A stretch of 64,000 nt of DNA from Limnohabitans sp. Rim11. GTDB lineage: Bacteria > Pseudomonadota > Gammaproteobacteria > Burkholderiales > Burkholderiaceae_C. Within the stretch, counting starts at the first letter, position 1; each line of letters starts with the position of its first letter. This document shows positions 44,330 to 54,115 of the stretch, piece by piece. The position numbers and the translations under genes are program-made. A model generated the notes under the pieces. The model saw nothing but the letters and a program-made list of their open reading frames with translations, was not told the origin of the DNA and did no database searches. The stretch covers positions 132,001 to 196,000 of the forward strand of contig NZ_CXOM01000002.1 of NCBI RefSeq assembly GCF_001269365.1. Reading direction: 5' to 3'.

Positions 44330-45428
44330 AGCAACGATCAATCACGGCGCGCACCATGGCTTCGGGCGCTTTGCTCACGCGTGCTTTGCCGGGGCCTTCG
44401 ATCAGCACAAACTGAATGTCGCCGGCCACCGATTTTTTGTCGTGCAACATGAGTGCCAAATACTGGCCAGCATTGTCATTGGCATTCAGCACCGGGCCTT
44501 TTGTGGGCAAGCCCGCGCGGTCCAGCAAGTTTGTCAATCGTTGAACAAAGGCCGCATCAATCAGGCCCATGGCTTCCGACAAATGGGCCGCCATGACCAT
44601 GCCGCAGCCTACCGCTTCGCCGTGCAACCATTCGCCATAGCCCAGACCTGCCTCAATGGCATGACCAAAGGTGTGACCAAAGTTCAAAATAGCGCGCAGG
44701 CCGGCTTCGCGTTCGTCTTGGCCCACCACATAGGCCTTGATTTCACAGCTTTTGCGCACCGCATGTGCCATGGCTTTGGGTTCACAAGCCCGCAAATCAT
44801 CGATATGACCATCAATCCATTCAAAGAAGGGCATGTCGGCAATGGGGCCGTATTTGATGATCTCTGCCAAACCAGCGCTCACCTCACGTGGGGGCAAGGT
44901 CTTTAAAACCGACAGATCGCACACCACGCGCTGGGGCTGATAAAAAGCGCCAATCATGTTCTTGCCCATGGGGTGATTGATGGCCGTCTTGCCACCCACC
45001 GAAGAATCGACTTGGGCCAGCAAAGTAGTGGGCACTTGAACAAAGGGCACGCCGCGCATAAAGCTGGCCGCCGCAAAGCCGGTCATGTCGCCCACCACGC
45101 CACCACCCAACGCAAACAGCACTGTTTTTCGATCACAGGCATGGCCCAACAGCGCATCAAAAATTTGATTCAGGGTGACCCAATCTTTGTGCGCTTCGCC
45201 ATCTGGCAAATGAAGGGTGTGAATGGTTTTGTAGTGCCCTGCCAAAGCCTGCTTCAGAGCGGCTTCGTACAAAGGTGCCACAGTGGTGTTGGACACAATG
45301 AGTGCGGCAGATGCCTTGGGCAAATTTTGATACGTGACCGCTTGGCCCAATAAATTTTCGCCAATGACAATGTCATAGCTGCGATCGGCCAGATCAATAC
45401 GGACTGTTTCTGCAATGTTAGAGGTCAT
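44322..45428 (-). CDS. aroB: 3-dehydroquinate synthase AroB
   Basis: Encodes 368 residues and makes dehydroquinate from DAHP in the shikimate pathway. The NAD-binding [16 protein letters not shown], the [11 protein letters not shown] loop and the zinc-ligand [10 protein letters not shown] are intact. It overlaps aroK and dgt. Confidence 0.97.
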   Translation of the reverse strand: MTSNIAETVRIDLADRSYDIVIGENLLGQAVTYQNLPKASAALIVSNTTVAPLYEAALKQALAGHYKTIHTLHLPDGEAHKDWVTLNQIFDALLGHACDRKTVLFALGGGVVGDMTGFAAASFMRGVPFVQVPTTLLAQVDSSVGGKTAINHPMGKNMIGAFYQPQRVVCDLSVLKTLPPREVSAGLAEIIKYGPIADMPFFEWIDGHIDDLRACEPKAMAHAVRKSCEIKAYVVGQDEREAGLRAILNFGHTFGHAIEAGLGYGEWLHGEAVGCGMVMAAHLSEAMGLIDAAFVQRLTNLLDRAGLPTKGPVLNANDNAGQYLALMLHDKKSVAGDIQFVLIEGPGKARVSKAPEAMVRAVIDRCCA

Positions 45429-45973
45429 GATCTGTTCGGTGAATGAGGGGAGGCATGGGTGTCGAAGCCTTCAAGCTCCAACTTTTCAATGATGGCATGG
45501 AGCAGCTTGTTGATGCTGGGGCGGCCGGTGTCAAACACGTAGTGCGAGGCTTCGCGGTAAAGCGGATCGCGAAGGTTGAACAAGGCGCGCAATTTTTCTA
45601 AAGGATCGTCCACTTGCAGCAAAGGTCGCTGCATATCGTGCTTGAGGCGCCTGAAAACTTCTTCGGGCGTGGAGCGCAAATAAACCACTCGGCCCCGCAA
45701 ATGCAAGTTTTTGCGATTGGCTTCTCGCAACACAGAGCCACCACCCGTGGACAAAATGCCATGGTGGTATTTGCTCAAATCGTCCAGCACATTTTGCTCA
45801 ATGTCGCGGAACCTTTCTTCGCCTTCACGGTCAAAGAATTCGCGAATGGAACAACCCAAGCGTTGCTCAATGACGGCATCGGAGTCTAAAAAGGGCAAGC
45901 CAAGCCGACGCCCCATCTGTCTGCCGATGGTCGTTTTGCCAGATCCTGGAAGGCCAACAAAAATAATGAGCAA
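45425..45973 (-). CDS. aroK: Shikimate kinase AroK
   Basis: Encodes 182 residues. The P-loop is GLPGSGKTT (7-15); substrate-site residues lie in FLDSDAVIE and STGGGSVLR. It phosphorylates shikimate. The start is a TTG, because an in-frame stop lies four codons upstream and no ATG precedes the P-loop. It follows pilQ by nine bp, the same order as hofQ-aroK-aroB in E. coli. Confidence 0.94.
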   Translation of the reverse strand: MLIIFVGLPGSGKTTIGRQMGRRLGLPFLDSDAVIEQRLGCSIREFFDREGEERFRDIEQNVLDDLSKYHHGILSTGGGSVLREANRKNLHLRGRVVYLRSTPEEVFRRLKHDMQRPLLQVDDPLEKLRALFNLRDPLYREASHYVFDTGRPSINKLLHAIIEKLELEGFDTHASPHSPNRS

Positions 45974-45982
45974 AAGAAAAAG

Positions 45983-47365
45983 CTATGGAAAGGTTGATCC
46001 TCCGAGTGTATTCGAGGCGGCCGAGGGCACAGCGTCAGCGAGCACACGGGGGGTTACAAAAATCAACATTTCGGTTTTTCTTTGGGTCAATTGTTGGCTT
46101 TTAAACAACCAGCCCAGCCCGGGCAATTGCCCCAAACCTGGCACTTTGGCCACATCGTCCTTGTCGGCAGCCTCCAAAATGCCCCCAATGACCACCGTGC
46201 CGCCGTTGTCTACCAAGACCTGGGTTTTGACGTGTTTGGTATTGATGGCATAGCCTGCAGTGGTAATTTGACCCACACTGTCTTTGGCAATGTCGAGTTC
46301 CAACACCACGGCGCCTTCTGGCGTAATTTGGGGGGTCACTTCCAGCTTCAAATTGGCTTTGCGAAATGAAATGGAGGCGGCGCCATTGCCGTTGCTCACT
46401 TGATAAGGCAATTCTGTGCCTTGTTCAATCAGCGCCTTGGTTTGATCGGCCGTGATCACCCGAGGGCTGGCCACCACCCGGCCTTTGCCATCGGCTTCCA
46501 TGGCCGAAATTTCTAGGTTCAAAAACTGGTTGGCGCCGGCGTTGAACAATGACACGGCAAAGGTGGGCGGCGCATACAGCGCTTGGCCGGCCGGGCCCGC
46601 TGGCAAATTAACCATGTAGCCAGGCTGAACTCCTCCAGTTGTAGGCAAGCCCTGGGCGCCCAATGCCACATTGACAGGGCGTCCGGAACTCGAAAACGGC
46701 GGCGCAAAACTGGCGGCATAAGCACCCCCCAAACGCGTGCCCAGCGATTTGCCAAACTGCTCTTCTGCTTCCACTATTTTGGCTTCTATCAACACCTGCC
46801 GCACCGGCACATCCAATTGCTGGATAACCGCTTGCAGCTGCTTAAGGTAGGCAGGCGTGTCCAAAAAAAACAGTTGATTGGTTCTGGGTTCTGCCATCAC
46901 GGTGCCTTTGGCGCTCATCCAGCGATGCGACACTGCGCCTGCAGCGCCGCCACCGCCAGCGCCACCTGCTGAGGCCGCTTGCAAACGCTGCGCAATGTCT
47001 AGGGCCTTGGCGTATTTCAAAGGCACGGCCAAGGTTTGTAAATTTTCTGCGGTCAGCGCTGGTGAGCTGATCCACAAGACGCCCGCCTTGTCGGTCATGA
47101 CCAAGCCTTTGGAGCTGACCACCACTTGCAGCGCCTCGCGCCAAGTCATGTCGCGCAAGTGCAAACTCACCTGCCCAACCACCCCATCGGCAACGATTAG
47201 ATTGTGTTGGCCAATTTCTGCCAAGGATTGAAGCAAGGCTTTGATTTCGATGTTTTGAAAATTCCATTTCAGCTTGGCTTCTGATGATGCCAGCGCTGAG
47301 ACCATGCATGCGAAGGACAGACAGAGCAAGACAAACCGTTTGAAAAATAGAGCGGCAGATCTCAT
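45983..47365 (-). CDS. pilQ: Type IV pilus / competence secretin, short form
   Basis: Encodes 460 residues. A signal peptide (about 1-27) is followed at once by the N0/STN domain (WNFQNIEIKALLQSLAEIG), then a secretin domain with VLIEAKIVEAEE and VTPQITPEGAVVLELD. The AMIN domains of full-size PilQ (about 700 residues) are absent. The size resembles Haemophilus ComE and E. coli HofQ. A glycine-alanine run (GGAGGGGAAGA) lies mid-protein. It overlaps the pilO-pilP gene by ATGA. Confidence 0.92.
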   Translation of the reverse strand: MRSAALFFKRFVLLCLSFACMVSALASSEAKLKWNFQNIEIKALLQSLAEIGQHNLIVADGVVGQVSLHLRDMTWREALQVVVSSKGLVMTDKAGVLWISSPALTAENLQTLAVPLKYAKALDIAQRLQAASAGGAGGGGAAGAVSHRWMSAKGTVMAEPRTNQLFFLDTPAYLKQLQAVIQQLDVPVRQVLIEAKIVEAEEQFGKSLGTRLGGAYAASFAPPFSSSGRPVNVALGAQGLPTTGGVQPGYMVNLPAGPAGQALYAPPTFAVSLFNAGANQFLNLEISAMEADGKGRVVASPRVITADQTKALIEQGTELPYQVSNGNGAASISFRKANLKLEVTPQITPEGAVVLELDIAKDSVGQITTAGYAINTKHVKTQVLVDNGGTVVIGGILEAADKDDVAKVPGLGQLPGLGWLFKSQQLTQRKTEMLIFVTPRVLADAVPSAASNTLGGSTFP

Positions 47366-48357
47366 GGCTTGGCCTGCTCCCAAGCCAACAGTTTTTGAAG
47401 TGGGCCATCGTCAACCTCGCCCCAAAGCCCTTGCTCATTGGCAAATTGAACTTTGCCGCGCTCACGCCCCAAGTACTGCCCGGTTTGAACTGGCAACACT
47501 TGTTGCCCCGACTTGACCAACGCCCATGTGGAATCCGAAAACCCAGACCCAACCAAATGCATCTGAGCATGACTGTGATCTGGAAAAACATGAACCCCCA
47601 AGTCATTGGGCTTTGAATTTGAATCGCTCAGAATTGATTTGTGAAGCAAGGGGTCTTGCCACCGAACTTCCACGCCCGTGTCCGTAAAAGCATCCTCGGT
47701 ATCCCACCACAAATGAAGTTGTGCCGCCATGAGGTACTCCCCATCTGCTTGCCGCAGCCAAGACGAATTCAGCCAGATGCCATTGGAAAAAACCTGATTT
47801 AAAGAGAGCCAATAGGCGTAGGTCGACCGCTCTGAGCCTTTCATTTGAAAAAGAACCCGCGAGCTTTCAAAACCATGACTGTCCGGTGCAGGCGCAACTT
47901 TCAACTCAATGACTTGCAAGCCGCGTTGCATGGCCAAAGTCTGCAATTGACTGAGCAAGGGCATGCGAAGGGCTGAATTGGGCCAGTGCGCCACCACGGC
48001 ATCCGATTGCGCGTTCAAGTCTTGGAGGGCCGATTTCTTTTGCAGCATCACCTGCGCTCTGGCCGCGCCCTCTGCTTGCACTTGAAGGGCTTGTGGTCTT
48101 AGGGTTTCAAGCTCATGCATCAAGTTTTGATTGAGCACTGCTTGGTTGACCCAGAGACCTGTTTGGTGCAGAAACAGTTGAATCAAATTCAATAAAGCAG
48201 CGGACAAACACACACAGCTTAGGCCTACGCCCCACCGAACAAGGGCCTGCTGCCAAAGTAAACCATTGCGCCACAACAAAGAAATTTGAGGCAAGCAACG
48301 CCACACAATAACGCGCAGACCACGCCCCATACGCTCGTTGATATCTTGAAAGTTCAT
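47362..48357 (-). CDS. Fused PilO-like and PilP-like pilus assembly protein
   Basis: Encodes 331 residues at the place where pilO and pilP normally lie as two genes. The N-terminal half has one membrane helix (about 40-62), a coiled-coil and a PilO-type ferredoxin-like region (70-215). The C-terminal part (about 266-318) has DSTWALVKSGQQVLPVQTG followed by QYLGRERGKV, a PilP-type beta-sandwich. PilP's own lipoprotein signal is missing, so the PilP part would be tethered by the PilO helix. The frame is uninterrupted. The pairing rests on motif likeness and order. Confidence 0.72.
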   Translation of the reverse strand: MNFQDINERMGRGLRVIVWRCLPQISLLWRNGLLWQQALVRWGVGLSCVCLSAALLNLIQLFLHQTGLWVNQAVLNQNLMHELETLRPQALQVQAEGAARAQVMLQKKSALQDLNAQSDAVVAHWPNSALRMPLLSQLQTLAMQRGLQVIELKVAPAPDSHGFESSRVLFQMKGSERSTYAYWLSLNQVFSNGIWLNSSWLRQADGEYLMAAQLHLWWDTEDAFTDTGVEVRWQDPLLHKSILSDSNSKPNDLGVHVFPDHSHAQMHLVGSGFSDSTWALVKSGQQVLPVQTGQYLGRERGKVQFANEQGLWGEVDDGPLQKLLAWEQAKP

Positions 48358-48986
48358 GGCTGTTGCAACACCCAGGGCAAGTTTGAAACATCTGCTTCAA
48401 TTTGACCTTCGAGCTTGAAGACCATACTTTGAGACGCTATTTTGGGACTCGAAGTTGACGCATTTGACGCATTCGAAACAACCGCATCCAGGCCCGTAGC
48501 ACTTTGCATCTGAACCAGTTTGGGCAGTGTGTGCCACCTTTCAAACTGGCTGGTTTGCAACAACAAAGCCTGCAACGCTTCGGGCGACAAAGTCGAAGCC
48601 TCCCATTCAAAATGCCCGCCTTGCCAACGCAGTTTTTGCAAACGAATTGGATGGCTGTTTTGAATTGGTTTTTTGGTAAACAACAGCGCTTGAACTTCCT
48701 CCAAATCTTGGCGCATGCTTTGCCTTTTTTCGAGTGCCTGAACTCTTTGCGTGGCCTGCGTCAAACTGAACTGCAAGGCCTCTAGGTCAGTTTGGGTGGG
48801 TTGCTTTTGTAGCAACTGAGCCGTCCATAGCGCCTTTTCTTGGCGTAAAAGTGGCAGGCTCAACTCAGCCCAATGGGTTTGCCAAAGGGTCCAAGCAATG
48901 CCCAACAAAAAGCCAAATAGGCAGGCCACAATCCAAAGCGTTTTGGGTTGCTGTGGTGCTTGGCTTAGCCGCAAGACATTCAACAT
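48354..48986 (-). CDS. pilN: PilN-like pilus assembly protein
   Basis: Encodes 210 residues. A short cytoplasmic N-terminus (MLNVLRL) precedes one membrane helix (about 17-36), then a coiled-coil (about 45-95) and a small alpha-beta domain (LRWQGGHFEWEASTLSPEA). Sequence is divergent; the call depends on topology and position between pilM and pilO. It overlaps both neighbours. Confidence 0.7.
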   Translation of the reverse strand: MLNVLRLSQAPQQPKTLWIVACLFGFLLGIAWTLWQTHWAELSLPLLRQEKALWTAQLLQKQPTQTDLEALQFSLTQATQRVQALEKRQSMRQDLEEVQALLFTKKPIQNSHPIRLQKLRWQGGHFEWEASTLSPEALQALLLQTSQFERWHTLPKLVQMQSATGLDAVVSNASNASTSSPKIASQSMVFKLEGQIEADVSNLPWVLQQP

Positions 48987-49657
48987 GTTGCCACCTTGCC
49001 ATGCACCATTGAATTTAGAAATTCGGGCGCTACTTTCCAGCCAAGGGCATACGCTTGCAAATTAGAATGACTGCTTAGGCTGTTTAATTTGAAGCCTAGC
49101 TTTTCAAACATGGCCATGGCCGCTTGAACCAGGGCACTCTCGCACGCCATGACAGTGGCTAACATGGTCCCTTCTGGCAGACCATGCACTTGGAAATCCA
49201 AACTCACATCTTCCATAGGACGCCCCATGAGACGTGCAGCTTCCAAGCGACTTTCGGCCTCTATGTCTTGGGGGCCCCATTGCGGCATGCATGGCATTTG
49301 AAATGTACAAAAGTGATGGTCCGGCAAGAACAAGGTTAGGCTGATGGCTGATTCTTGAATGGACAATGGCTCTGGCTTCCAAGTTGGATTGATCGATGGA
49401 TGGGGCGCTGGATTGGCCACTTGATGGTCGTCACCAAGGTTCAAGCTCAAGTGCAACAAGTGGCGCAAGGACAAGCCCCTTTGCACAGTGACCTTGGCGC
49501 TTTTGACGGTGGTGACCGCCCAGCTGCTTTGATGGGTATCCAGGACATCTGAATGCTGTGCTTTGGCTTCTAAGGGATGACTTGAAATTTGCCAGACCCC
49601 CACATGCAAAGCAGGGGGCGACAGCGCTAGCAACTTCAATTTGGCGATAGGGTTCAA
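48980..49657 (-). CDS. pilM: Shortened PilM-like protein
   Basis: Encodes 225 residues, against about 350 for normal PilM. The part at about 105-205 matches PilM's central region: LFLPDHHFCTFQMP, then DIEAESRLEAARLMGRPMEDV and SLDFQVHG. It then stops, where PilM would go on to its second actin-like domain. pilN begins before the stop, so no room is left for a lost 3' part. Haemophilus ComA and E. coli HofM are similarly short. The TTG start is uncertain. Confidence 0.65.
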   Translation of the reverse strand: MNPIAKLKLLALSPPALHVGVWQISSHPLEAKAQHSDVLDTHQSSWAVTTVKSAKVTVQRGLSLRHLLHLSLNLGDDHQVANPAPHPSINPTWKPEPLSIQESAISLTLFLPDHHFCTFQMPCMPQWGPQDIEAESRLEAARLMGRPMEDVSLDFQVHGLPEGTMLATVMACESALVQAAMAMFEKLGFKLNSLSSHSNLQAYALGWKVAPEFLNSMVHGKVATC

Positions 49658-49819
49658 AGGGGGCTTTCAAAGGAAGCAACACAAGCCCTGATTGAACTGC
49701 CCTTGCCCCCTCTAAAAGACTACAATCTCTGGCAATTCAGTTGCATTGCGCAACATGCAAATTCCGCCATCTGCCCAGCAGTTTTTATAATGCGGTCAGC
49801 GGTTTTTCCCGCCACATCC

Positions 49820-52186
49820 ATGCCAAAAAAATCATCCTCTTCTTCACCCGATCAACTTGAGCTTCAAGAAGCCCCGCGTTTGCACTGGGCCCTGAGGGTT
49901 TGCCTGTGGGCTTTGGGATTGGTGGGCGCAGGTGTGTTGTCCATCTTGATGGTGGTGGGCGTCGCCATGGTGATGGCCTATCCACAACTGCCAGACACTT
50001 CCGATTTGGCCGAGTACCGCCCCAAGTTGCCCCTGCGTGTTTTTACCGCAGATGGCGCGGTGATTGGCGAGTTTGGCGAAGAGCGTCGCAACCTAACGCC
50101 CATTAAAGAAATTCCGCAAGTCATGAAAGATGCGGTGTTGTCCATCGAAGATGCGCGTTTTTATCAGCACGGTGGTTTGGATTATTTGGGCTTAATTCGG
50201 GCGGCCATTGCCAACTTGGGCAAACGCAAAAGCCAAGGCGCTTCGACCATCACCATGCAGGTGGCGCGCAATGTTTATTTGTCTACAGAAAAAACATACA
50301 CGCGCAAAATTTATGAAATTTTGTTGACGTTTAAGTTAGAGCATTTGCTGACCAAAGATCAGATTCTTGAAATCTACATGAATCAAATTTTCTTGGGCAA
50401 CCGGGCTTATGGCTTTGCATCAGCAGCCGAAACTTACTTTGGCAAACCCCTCCAAGACATCAGCATTGCCGAAGCGGCCATGTTGGCTGGCCTGCCCAAA
50501 GCACCTTCAGCTTACAACCCCATCAGCAATCCCAAACGTGCCCGCTCACGCCAGTTGTACATCATTGAGCGCATGGAAGAAAATGGTTTCATCACTGCCA
50601 AGCAAGCACAAGAAGCCAAGGCCGAAACGCTCAAAATTCGCCACAGCCAAGACAAAAATCGCATCCATGCCGAGTATGTTGCAGAAACTGTGCGACAACT
50701 CATGTTTGCGCAATACGGTCAAGAGACCTACACCCGCGGCTTGAATGTGTACACCACGCTGCAGTCGTCCGAGCAAACTGCCGCTTACCAAGCCTTGCGC
50801 CAAGGCATCATGGACTATGAGCGCCGTCAAGTTTACAGAGGCCCCGAAAAATTCATCACTTTGCCCGACAACCCCAAGGAGATGGAAGACGCCATCGATG
50901 ACGTCTTAGAAGAGCACCCCGACAATGGCGACGTCATGTCGGCCGTGGTGCTCGAAGCCAATGCCAAGAAAATTGTGGCGGTTCGGCAAAACGCGGAGCA
51001 ATTGGAAATCACGGGTGATGGCCTCAAGCCTGCGCAGTCTGGTTTGTCTGACAAAGCCGGGCCCAACATCAGAATCAAACGCGGCGCAGTCATTCGCGTG
51101 GTACTAACACCCAAGGGCGCTTGGGAAATTACCCAACTGCCAGAAGTTGAAGGCGCCTTTGTGGCCATCAACCCGCAAGACGGCGCGGTCAAGGCCTTGG
51201 TAGGCGGCTTTGATTTTGCAAAAAATAAATTCAACCACGTCATTCAAGCGTGGCGCCAGCCCGGCTCCAGTTTCAAGCCTTTCATTTATTCAGCGTCTTT
51301 AGAAAAAGGCTTTACGCCCGCCACTGTCATCAACGACTCACCCTTGTTTTTTGACGCCGGCGTCACAGGCGGTCAGCCTTGGGAACCCAAAAACTACGAC
51401 GGCACGTTTGAAGGCCCGATGACCATGCGGAAAGGTCTGGCCAAATCAAAAAATATGATTTCCATCCGCATCTTGCAAGCTGTTGGCACACGCAACGCAC
51501 AAGAATGGGTCACCAAGTTTGGTTTTGACGAAGAAAAACATCCGGCCTACCTCACCATGGCCTTGGGCGCTGGCTCTGTGACCCCCATGCAAATGGTCGC
51601 AGGCTACTCGGTGTTTGCCAATGGCGGTGTGCGCGTGCAGCCGCACCTGATTACCCGCATCACAGACCACAAAGGCAAAATTTTGGTGGATTCACCGCCT
51701 GCGCCATTGGACGAAGCCAACCGCGCCATTACGCCGCGCAATGCATTTGTCATGACCAGTTTGTTGCAAGAGGTCACGCGCTCTGGCACAGCGGCCAAGG
51801 CACGTGTGGCTTTAAAGCGCGACGACATCTACGGCAAAACCGGTACCACCAACGACTCCATGGACGCTTGGTTTGCTGGCTATCACCGCAACTTGGCCGC
51901 GGTGGTCTGGATTGGGTATGACACGCCGCGCAAGCTGGGCGATCGCGAAACCGGCGGCGGCTTAAGCTTGCCGGTTTGGATCAACTTCATGGAAACTGCC
52001 CTTAAAAACATGCCCATTTCAGACGCCATTGCGCCTGAAGGTTTGCTGTACCTGAATGGCGATTGGTACTTTGAAGAGTACGCCAAGGGCGGCGGGGTCA
52101 GCACCTTGGGCGTAGGCGCAGACAAAGGCGGCGCGCTGCCTGAAACCGATGAGCGCAAAAAGATTATGGATTTATTCCGAAACTAA
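49820..52186 (+). CDS. mrcA: Penicillin-binding protein 1A (bifunctional)
   Basis: Encodes about 788 residues. A membrane anchor (22-52) is followed by a GT51 glycosyltransferase with catalytic E110 in EDARFYQHGG. The transpeptidase carries SSFKP, SKN and KTGTT motifs. It builds and cross-links peptidoglycan. The start is MPKKSSSSSP (49820); an ATG at 49790 is possible. Divergence from pilM is the usual layout. Confidence 0.95.
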   Translation: MPKKSSSSSPDQLELQEAPRLHWALRVCLWALGLVGAGVLSILMVVGVAMVMAYPQLPDTSDLAEYRPKLPLRVFTADGAVIGEFGEERRNLTPIKEIPQVMKDAVLSIEDARFYQHGGLDYLGLIRAAIANLGKRKSQGASTITMQVARNVYLSTEKTYTRKIYEILLTFKLEHLLTKDQILEIYMNQIFLGNRAYGFASAAETYFGKPLQDISIAEAAMLAGLPKAPSAYNPISNPKRARSRQLYIIERMEENGFITAKQAQEAKAETLKIRHSQDKNRIHAEYVAETVRQLMFAQYGQETYTRGLNVYTTLQSSEQTAAYQALRQGIMDYERRQVYRGPEKFITLPDNPKEMEDAIDDVLEEHPDNGDVMSAVVLEANAKKIVAVRQNAEQLEITGDGLKPAQSGLSDKAGPNIRIKRGAVIRVVLTPKGAWEITQLPEVEGAFVAINPQDGAVKALVGGFDFAKNKFNHVIQAWRQPGSSFKPFIYSASLEKGFTPATVINDSPLFFDAGVTGGQPWEPKNYDGTFEGPMTMRKGLAKSKNMISIRILQAVGTRNAQEWVTKFGFDEEKHPAYLTMALGAGSVTPMQMVAGYSVFANGGVRVQPHLITRITDHKGKILVDSPPAPLDEANRAITPRNAFVMTSLLQEVTRSGTAAKARVALKRDDIYGKTGTTNDSMDAWFAGYHRNLAAVVWIGYDTPRKLGDRETGGGLSLPVWINFMETALKNMPISDAIAPEGLLYLNGDWYFEEYAKGGGVSTLGVGADKGGALPETDERKKIMDLFRN

Positions 52187-52238
52187 ATTCATTTCAGGCA
52201 TGTCAGGCATGGCGCTTTTTTGAAGCCTTTGCCCAGGC

Positions 52239-52562
52239 TTAAAACTGCAAAGAAGTGCCTGATTGCGCTGTCGCAAAACGCGACAAGTTATCAAAAAACT
52301 CGCCCTGACCTTTGGTGTCTTGCCATAGGTCATCCTTGAACTTGTAGTGATAGCCCCCAGACTTGGCGGCCATCCACACTTCGTGCAATGGTTTTTGCAA
52401 ATTCACAATGATTTGCGAGCGGTTGCTGAAGGTGATGGTAATCATGCCGCCCACGCGCTGATTGTCGATGTCGGCATCGGTTTCGTCGTTGATGCGGTCG
52501 CAACTGGCCTCGATGCGTGACAAAAGGCGTTCGGCGGTGTCTAGAAATTCGAGGTCGGTCAT
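52239..52562 (-). CDS. cyaY: Frataxin-like iron-binding protein CyaY
   Basis: Encodes 107 residues. The acidic helix [20 protein letters not shown] and the strand [17 protein letters not shown] define the frataxin fold. CyaY binds iron and tunes iron-sulfur cluster assembly. Its start is 12 bp from the divergent lptM start. Confidence 0.95.
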   Translation of the reverse strand: MTDLEFLDTAERLLSRIEASCDRINDETDADIDNQRVGGMITITFSNRSQIIVNLQKPLHEVWMAAKSGGYHYKFKDDLWQDTKGQGEFFDNLSRFATAQSGTSLQF

Positions 52563-52574
52563 TACAATCGTCAC

Positions 52575-52805
52575 ATGTTCAAAGTTTCTAGAATTTTAGT
52601 CATTGCGCAAGCCCTTGGGGTTTGTGCGGTGGCTTTGTCGGCTTGCGGTCAAAAAGGGCCCTTGGTTCACCCGCAAGACCCGATGGCTGCAGACCGCGCC
52701 ACTTTGCTGCAAACTTTAACGCCTCAATTGACTTCACCGGCGCCAAGCAGCCCCAAACCTCCCTCTCCTCCTCCCTCTCCCACGCCTCCGGCCAAAACAC
52801 CATGA
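52575..52805 (+). CDS. lptM: LptM-type small lipoprotein (YifL-like)
   Basis: Encodes 76 residues with a lipoprotein signal (lipobox LSAC at about residue 24) followed by GQKGPL, the LptM hallmark. LptM helps oxidative maturation of the LPS translocon LptD. The rest is a proline-serine-rich tail. It overlaps lysA as ATGA, a conserved arrangement. Confidence 0.87.
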   Translation: MFKVSRILVIAQALGVCAVALSACGQKGPLVHPQDPMAADRATLLQTLTPQLTSPAPSSPKPPSPPPSPTPPAKTP

Positions 52806-54082
52806 CAGCCCCCAACATTCCAGGACAACCTCACATTGCCTACCAGGGCAACAACTTGTGCATGGAGGGCGTCAAACTCTCAGACGTGGCCGCACAAATG
52901 GGGACACCCGTGTTTGCCTATTCCAAAGCGTCGATGCTGTCGGCCTTGGCGGCCTACCAACGCGGCTTTGAAGGTCGCAAGGTGCAAATTTGCTACGCCA
53001 TGAAAGCCAATTCCAATTTGGCCGTGTTGCAAATCTTTGCCAAAGCAGGCTGTGGCTTTGACATTGTTTCGGCCGGCGAACTGGCCCGCGTTTTGGCCGC
53101 AGGTGGTGAGCCGTCCAAAATTATTTTTTCGGGCGTGGGCAAAACTCGCGCCGAAATGAAACAGGCGTTAGAGCTGGGCATTGGCTGCTTCAATGTTGAA
53201 AGCGAAGCCGAACTGGAAGTGCTGAACGAAGTGGCTTTGTCCTTGGGCAAAAAAGCTCCCGTCAGTTTGCGCGTCAACCCGAACGTCGATCCCAAAACGC
53301 ATCCCTACATTTCTACCGGCCTGAAGGGCAACAAATTTGGTGTGGCGCACGAAAGCGCATTGCAAACCTATCAGCGCGCTGCGCAGTTGCTAGGCTTGGC
53401 GGTGGTGGGTATCGATTGCCACATCGGGTCTCAAATTACGGAGGCCACGCCCTATTTGGACGCGATGGACCGCGTGCTCGATTTGGTTGCCGACATTGAA
53501 GCTGCCGGCATTCCCATTCACCACATCGATTTTGGCGGTGGTTTGGGCATTGATTACAACGGCGATACACCGCCTGCTGCCGATCAGTTGTGGAAGCAAC
53601 TTTTTGCCAAGTTAGATTCACGTGGTTATGGCCAGCGTCAATTCATGATTGAACCGGGTCGCTCTTTGGTGGGCAATGCGGGTGTGTGTTTGTCCGAGGT
53701 TGTTTTTATGAAACCCGGCGAGCAAAAAAACTTCTGCATCATCGATGCCGCCATGAACGACCTGCCCCGTCCGGCCATGTACCAAGCTTTTCACCAAATC
53801 TTGCCCGTCACGCCGCGCGCTGGCGAAGGCACTTTGGTCGATGTGGTGGGCCCTGTGTGCGAAAGCGGCGACTGGATTGGCCGCGATCGCACGCTCAATG
53901 TGCAAGCAGGCGATACCTTGGCCGTGTTGTCTGCAGGGGCCTATTGCATGAGCATGTCTAGCAACTACAACACCCGCGGCCGCGCGGCCGAAGTGTTAAT
54001 TGATGGCACAGAGGTGCATGTCATTCGCGATCGCGAGACTGTGGCTCAAACGTTTGTGGGCGAGCACTTGGTCAAAGCTTGA
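52802..54082 (+). CDS. lysA: Diaminopimelate decarboxylase LysA
   Basis: Encodes 426 residues of fold-type III PLP enzyme. The PLP lysine is K68 (YAMKANSN); the phosphate loop GGGLGID and the partner-subunit PVCESGDWIG are present. It makes lysine from meso-DAP. The start at 52802 overlaps lptM; the longer frame inside lptM is rejected. Confidence 0.96.
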   Translation: MTAPNIPGQPHIAYQGNNLCMEGVKLSDVAAQMGTPVFAYSKASMLSALAAYQRGFEGRKVQICYAMKANSNLAVLQIFAKAGCGFDIVSAGELARVLAAGGEPSKIIFSGVGKTRAEMKQALELGIGCFNVESEAELEVLNEVALSLGKKAPVSLRVNPNVDPKTHPYISTGLKGNKFGVAHESALQTYQRAAQLLGLAVVGIDCHIGSQITEATPYLDAMDRVLDLVADIEAAGIPIHHIDFGGGLGIDYNGDTPPAADQLWKQLFAKLDSRGYGQRQFMIEPGRSLVGNAGVCLSEVVFMKPGEQKNFCIIDAAMNDLPRPAMYQAFHQILPVTPRAGEGTLVDVVGPVCESGDWIGRDRTLNVQAGDTLAVLSAGAYCMSMSSNYNTRGRAAEVLIDGTEVHVIRDRETVAQTFVGEHLVKA

Positions 54083-54115
54083 TCCTGGCCCAAGCAACAC
54101 TTGATGAAAATTTAA

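Noticed and set aside
48980..49657. pilM as a frameshifted pseudogene
   Set aside because: There is no room for a lost 3' part before pilN, and the frame is clean, so a genuinely short protein fits better.
52223..52240. AAGCCT/AGGCTT hairpin between PBP1A and cyaY as a terminator
   Set aside because: A six-bp stem without a T-run after it in either direction; likely chance.
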